64,000 bases of DNA, taken from NCBI GenBank assembly GCA_965199165.1, contig OZ240681.1, forward strand, positions 186,001 through 250,000, written 5' to 3'. A program made the translations under genes and the position numbers. The notes under the pieces were generated by a model. The model saw only the letters and a program-made list of their open reading frames with translations. It searched no databases and was not told where the DNA came from. Source of the stretch: LMUY01 sp965199165 (GTDB lineage: Bacteria; Pseudomonadota; Alphaproteobacteria; Acetobacterales; Acetobacteraceae). Below are positions 60,619 to 64,000 of the stretch, piece by piece (the first letter of the stretch is position 1; every line of letters starts with the position of its first letter).

Positions 60619-62361
60619 CTAGAAGTGGACGATCACGTCGGACGCCCCAAGGAAGGTGTGATTCTTGTCGGGGGCGATCCCACGCGAGGGGCTGCCGTTG
60701 AACGCGTCACGCGAGGCGAGCCAATAGCCGACCTCCGGCCGGAATTCGATCTGTGGCGAGAGCCAGTGCTGCCAGCCCAGCGTGAACTCGTAGTAGTCCG
60801 CCTTCACTCCGGTCCGCTGGCCCTGTGCATCATGGTAGTACTCAGGCCGGAACGAGAAGTTGTTCAACGGATCGGGCGAGTAGTTCAGGTAGGCGACGAT
60901 CCCGACTGCCGATGCCCGGCAGCGCAGCACGTTGGGGTCCTTGCACTGTGCCAAGTTGGGCGCATTGAACGGGATGATCTGCGGCGAGAACGGCGTTCCA
61001 CCATTCTGGTAGATCGAAAGCGCCTGCGGGTTGTTCGCGTTGGGGACGCCGTTCTGGTACTCGTAGTAGCCTTCGAAGGACAAGTGCCACTGGTCGTTGA
61101 ACTTGTGGTAGTAGGTGCCGCCATACCACTGCAGGTTGTTGTAGCCCCAGTTCCCGCGGTTGATGCCGTTGGCGCACGGTTGGACGTTGTCGTGCTCGTC
61201 GTTCCAGCTGTAGCGGACGCATGCCGTGAAGGAGGGCTGGTTGCCGGGATCCTTCTGGAAGGTAGCGCCCGTGTAGAGCGGATTGTACGGGACGAGGTTC
61301 GTCGCCCGGGCCGTGCCATGCCACAGCGGCGTCTCGGTTCCGTCGCTGATCCCGAGTTGCACGATCAGGTTCTTCGTCACCGCTAGGCTCGTCTGGATGC
61401 CGGTATTCGTGTAGTTGTCGTAGGTATAGGTGAGCGAGTGCGTGTACATGTAGTTGTTCGGGGCAAGCTGCGCCTCGATATCCGGCAGCGAGATGTAGCG
61501 GCCGAACCGGACCATCAATCCCTGGGCCACTTGTGGGAAGAAGACTTCGCCGTAGACCATGGGGAAGTCATAGCCGTTGACGTTGTTGTGCTTCAGGAGC
61601 TGTGAGCTGGCCAAGCCATAGGACGTGGTGTAGCGATAGTTCTCGCCATAGATGCCGGACAGGCGGAAGCCCCAGTCGACATGGTCGGTCTGGACGGTAT
61701 CCGGGGTCCGTTCGACATAGACCACGGCCTGGTCCAACTGCACCGTGTTCGGCGTGTAAGCATAACCGATCGGCGCGTTGCCGGCTGGACGCCGGGTGTT
61801 GCTGCTGATGTTGGCGCCTGGATCGACCCAGCCATAGACCTGGATGTTGTTGTCGATCAGGAACTTGCCGATGCTGGTGTTCTCGATGGCGACCATCAGC
61901 GGGCTGTCGACGCTGCCGGGCCGGTTCACGCCCAACGCCGTCGTGCCGCCGTAGGGCCACTCCGTGAATGGCATCGGCGGCGTGCTCTCGGGCGTCGTCG
62001 GCCAATCGGCGCGGCGCCCGGGCGGGGCGGATGGGTCGGATGGCGCCGAAGGATGGCCCAGTTCCAGCTTGTAGTAGTTGAACAGGCGGACAGCGACGTT
62101 GCTGCCGAGATATGTGTCGAGGCAGCTGTAGTCCTTGTAGGGATCAGGATTGACCGAGCAGTCGGCCGTCGGCGCGGTGGATGGCGGTGACGCGGCCGGG
62201 CCGGCAGGCGAGGTGGCGGCAGGTTCCGACCGCTGGGCATGCACGCCCGGCCCAGCCACCAAGCCAACAGCAAGCACGGTCGTGGCAAGCAGCAACCGAG
62301 TAAAGGACGCACCATCCCGCCCGCCATTTGCGTCGAGCAAGGCACGTGCACTGTTTTCCAC
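60619..62361 (-). CDS. BBP2-family outer-membrane beta-barrel porin
   Basis: From ATG 62361 the 580-residue product has a signal region (ASFTRLLLATTVLAVGLVAG then GPGVHAQ) and a Pro/Ser/Ala-rich linker. The barrel contains Trp/Tyr-rich strands: FLIDNNIQVYGWVDPGANIS, HVDWGFRLSGIYGENYRYTT, and late WHLSFEGYYEYQNGVPNANN and FLGASDVIVHF with a C-terminal Phe. The GxxFPQVAQGLMVRFGRYISLP block is typical of the BBP2 group (Planctomycete/Acetobacter porins). It probably lets small solutes across the outer membrane. Strong hairpin downstream. Confidence 0.88.
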   Translation of the reverse strand: MENSARALLDANGGRDGASFTRLLLATTVLAVGLVAGPGVHAQRSEPAATSPAGPAASPPSTAPTADCSVNPDPYKDYSCLDTYLGSNVAVRLFNYYKLELGHPSAPSDPSAPPGRRADWPTTPESTPPMPFTEWPYGGTTALGVNRPGSVDSPLMVAIENTSIGKFLIDNNIQVYGWVDPGANISSNTRRPAGNAPIGYAYTPNTVQLDQAVVYVERTPDTVQTDHVDWGFRLSGIYGENYRYTTSYGLASSQLLKHNNVNGYDFPMVYGEVFFPQVAQGLMVRFGRYISLPDIEAQLAPNNYMYTHSLTYTYDNYTNTGIQTSLAVTKNLIVQLGISDGTETPLWHGTARATNLVPYNPLYTGATFQKDPGNQPSFTACVRYSWNDEHDNVQPCANGINRGNWGYNNLQWYGGTYYHKFNDQWHLSFEGYYEYQNGVPNANNPQALSIYQNGGTPFSPQIIPFNAPNLAQCKDPNVLRCRASAVGIVAYLNYSPDPLNNFSFRPEYYHDAQGQRTGVKADYYEFTLGWQHWLSPQIEFRPEVGYWLASRDAFNGSPSRGIAPDKNHTFLGASDVIVHF

Positions 62362-62644
62362 TTGAGGTCCAACCCTTCGAATACTGCGCTATTCTTCCGC
62401 CGCGCAATCTGGCGACCGGACCGTAGCGAGAAGGGGCATATATTCTCCATATCGTTCGGAGATAACACGCGTAGGTCGGACCTGTGTGTTGCTCCTTGGC
62501 AACAAACAGCACGCTTCAGGGGATGAACAAGTGTCATAGGCCCAGCCGACGAGACGCGGACAGGAGCGGACCGGTCGGGCTGTAAAGCGGGTTGTTTAGC
62601 GCGCCGGTTCTTGGACGGACACTCGGAGCAGCGCCCGGCCAAGC
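62362..62644. other. Intergenic stretch between porin and Gly-rich gene, no gene seen
   Basis: Only shadow frames occur. A lower-GC patch (62395-62475) upstream of the porin start probably holds its promoter. Motifs were not resolved and no RNA structure was recognised. Confidence 0.4.
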
Positions 62645-63049
62645 TTAATCGCCGGAGGGTGCGCCCGTGCCGGATGAGGTGCTTGGAGCCTCCACCGAGT
62701 ACCCTGTGCCGGCCAATCCGCCGGCGGGGGCCGTCGCGCCACTGGTCCCGGAGACGCCGCTGGTGATGGTGGCCGGCGCGTTGTGCGGCGAATTGCCGAA
62801 ATTGCCGCCCGACAACGCGGCGGAGGCGTTGCCGGGACCCACTCCGGGAGTGCCGGGCGCCGTGGCGCCCGGCACCAGGCCGTTGGCGACCGGCCCGGCA
62901 GGCAAGCTCGTCCCGCCCAACCCGGCTGCGCCAGTCGCGCCCACCCCGCCCAAGGCCGGCCCGGCAGCACCCCCCGCGCCACCAGCAGCGTGGGCCACTC
63001 CCAGGCTCAACCCGAAAGCCAAGACGGATAACGTGACGATGGTACGCAT
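62645..63049 (-). CDS. Gly/Ala/Pro-rich secreted protein
   Basis: From ATG 63049 the 134-residue product has a signal peptide (MRTIVTLSVLAFGLSLGVAH then AA). A low-complexity body of Gly, Ala, Pro, Thr and Ser follows (GGAGGAAGPALGGVGATGAA ... TSGVSGTSGATAPAGGLAGT), without cysteines. Such proteins are often cell-surface or periplasmic spacers. The frame is open, with normal third-position GC, so it is probably real. No family recognised. Confidence 0.6.
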   Translation of the reverse strand: MRTIVTLSVLAFGLSLGVAHAAGGAGGAAGPALGGVGATGAAGLGGTSLPAGPVANGLVPGATAPGTPGVGPGNASAALSGGNFGNSPHNAPATITSGVSGTSGATAPAGGLAGTGYSVEAPSTSSGTGAPSGD

Positions 63050-63208
63050 TATGCGGCTCCGATGCAGCAGACGGGCGCTGTCGTCATATGCAGGCGGCGG
63101 GCAAGTGGCCAACCGCCGCACGAACCATGTCATCGCCCGATGACCCAAACGGCCGTCGGTCCGAATGGTTCGAGGCGGGCGACGCGACACGGCAATCGGA
63201 CGGGCCTG

Positions 63209-64000
63209 TCAAAACTGGATGTGGAGGCGTTCGCCGATGATGTGGACCGGACCGCGGTCGCGGTTATAGGCTGGGTGGTTCACGAACTGGTAGTCTGCCG
63301 ACAGGTTGACGCCCTTGCGAAGGGCCACGTCGTACGACGCCTCGATGATCTGTTCGGGCCCGGCGTTCGTCAGCTTGCCATCCCCCACGAGGATGCCGAG
63401 GCCACCCTGCTCCAGATAGTCCTTCCGCGCCTTGCTGATGGTGTTCACCACGAAGGCGAGCCCGACGGTGTCGTCGGCGCGGCCCCACCGGTTGCCCGCC
63501 AGCGAAAGGCCGAGCGAAAGCGAACGGTCGATGTCGGTGAAGTCGTACGACTCGGTCCGGCCGTCATCCAAGCTGGCCCGTAGGAACACACCGAGGTCGT
63601 CGGTCACCTGCTGCTCGGCGTTCAGGCTTGCGCCGAGCTTGTTGTGGAGCTTGCGCGCCACCTCGGCATCCACGCTCGAGGCATCTGGATTGGCAGCGAA
63701 GAACGCCTCCAGCGCGGAGAACCGGCCGATGCGCGCGTGGGTGTCGAAGCCGAGCAGCTTCAGCTTGCCGGCTTCGCCCCATAGTTCATACCGCGCCTCG
63801 GCCTCGGCGACGGCCTGGAACTGCCGGCCCGGCCGGGTGTCGATATACTTGGAGTTGGGGGTGGCCGACCCCTGGAAATACCCGCCCCTGAGCGTCCACC
63901 GATCCTGGTACCACTCCCCCGTGGCGCCATAGGTATAGCCCCAGGCATCGGCGGCGTAGTCGAACGCGCCGGCATCCACCACGGCCCAGTTCAGGAAGTC
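63209..64000 (-). CDS. OprB-type carbohydrate porin, C-terminal part (runs off the window)
   Basis: The visible 263 residues show barrel strands typical of OprB: NWAVVDAGAFDYAADAWGYT, DRWTLRGGYFQGSATPNSKY, YELWGEAGKLKLLGFDTHAR, VNLSADYQFVNHPAYNRDRG and an end VHIIGERLHIQF with terminal Phe. OprB porins take up glucose and other sugars across the outer membrane. The N-terminus and signal peptide lie beyond 64000. It lies opposite in no operon with its neighbours but on the same strand as the porin at 60619. Confidence 0.88.
   Translation of the reverse strand, partial: DFLNWAVVDAGAFDYAADAWGYTYGATGEWYQDRWTLRGGYFQGSATPNSKYIDTRPGRQFQAVAEAEARYELWGEAGKLKLLGFDTHARIGRFSALEAFFAANPDASSVDAEVARKLHNKLGASLNAEQQVTDDLGVFLRASLDDGRTESYDFTDIDRSLSLGLSLAGNRWGRADDTVGLAFVVNTISKARKDYLEQGGLGILVGDGKLTNAGPEQIIEASYDVALRKGVNLSADYQFVNHPAYNRDRGPVHIIGERLHIQF

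Overview
The window is GC-rich (roughly two thirds G+C by eye) and reads like an alphaproteobacterium of the Rhodospirillales, most plausibly Acetobacteraceae. The hints are the divergent mntR/mntH pair, BBP2- and OprB-type porins, plasmid-type ScpA-like and YubB-like genes and the IS mix. The placement is an inference from gene content, not from a marker gene.

Layout. 1-1.8 kb: manganese homeostasis (mntR, a probable MntR box, mntH) and a tRNA-Ser(CGA). 1.9-9.5 kb: a worn accessory island with an IS256 remnant, a frameshifted lysozyme-like gene coupled to a secreted partner, a frameshifted P-loop kinase, a dead IS21 istA and small broken genes. 9.5-13.6 kb: an intact LysR / MFS / MDR dehydrogenase / quinone-reductase-like operon. 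13.8-22.4 kb: an IS3/ISAs1 chimera, an Eco57I-class N6-adenine methylase with a MerR-like partner (destroyed by an IS5 insertion plus point lesions), a broken IS1182 and the tail of a helicase. 23.3-29.3 kb: an intact catabolic cluster (FMN monooxygenase, class III CoA-transferase, CitE-like lyase, LysR, MFS). 29.3-30.6 kb: plasmid-type ScpA-like and YubB-like genes. 31-45.7 kb: a redox region with six SDR genes (four close paralogues), an Old Yellow Enzyme, two DUF427 genes, a GST, a large winged-helix/NTPase regulator and a peptide-type binding protein. 45.8-55 kb: a second decayed region with an MFS remnant, a second ScpA-like copy, an intact IS256, two tyrosine-recombinase fragments, a probable nuclease-toxin/NTF2-immunity pair, the missing N-terminal half of the ISAs1 transposase, a broken azoR and a further SDR. 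55.4-64 kb: small secreted proteins, an XRE regulator, a non-coding RNA cluster followed by Ro60 (Rsr) and RtcB, and three envelope genes ending in a partial OprB porin.

The most interesting locus is 56.29-59.80 kb. Three consecutive structured RNA units, each closed by a long-range stem and sharing a 5' motif, sit directly in front of a TROVE-domain Ro60 orthologue and an RtcB RNA ligase. The second unit holds a T-arm, a loop-closed acceptor-like stem and a D-arm in circularly permuted order, the signature expected of a YrlA-type tRNA-mimicking Y RNA. The third keeps only the T-arm and acceptor part, and the first has three other small hairpins. This looks like a Y RNA array feeding a Ro60/RtcB RNA-repair or quality-control unit.

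Frameshifts and nonsense codons, many in short homopolymers, are confined to mobile and accessory genes. The long metabolic, regulatory, Ro60, RtcB and porin genes are all open, so the damage looks like real decay rather than uniform sequencing error.
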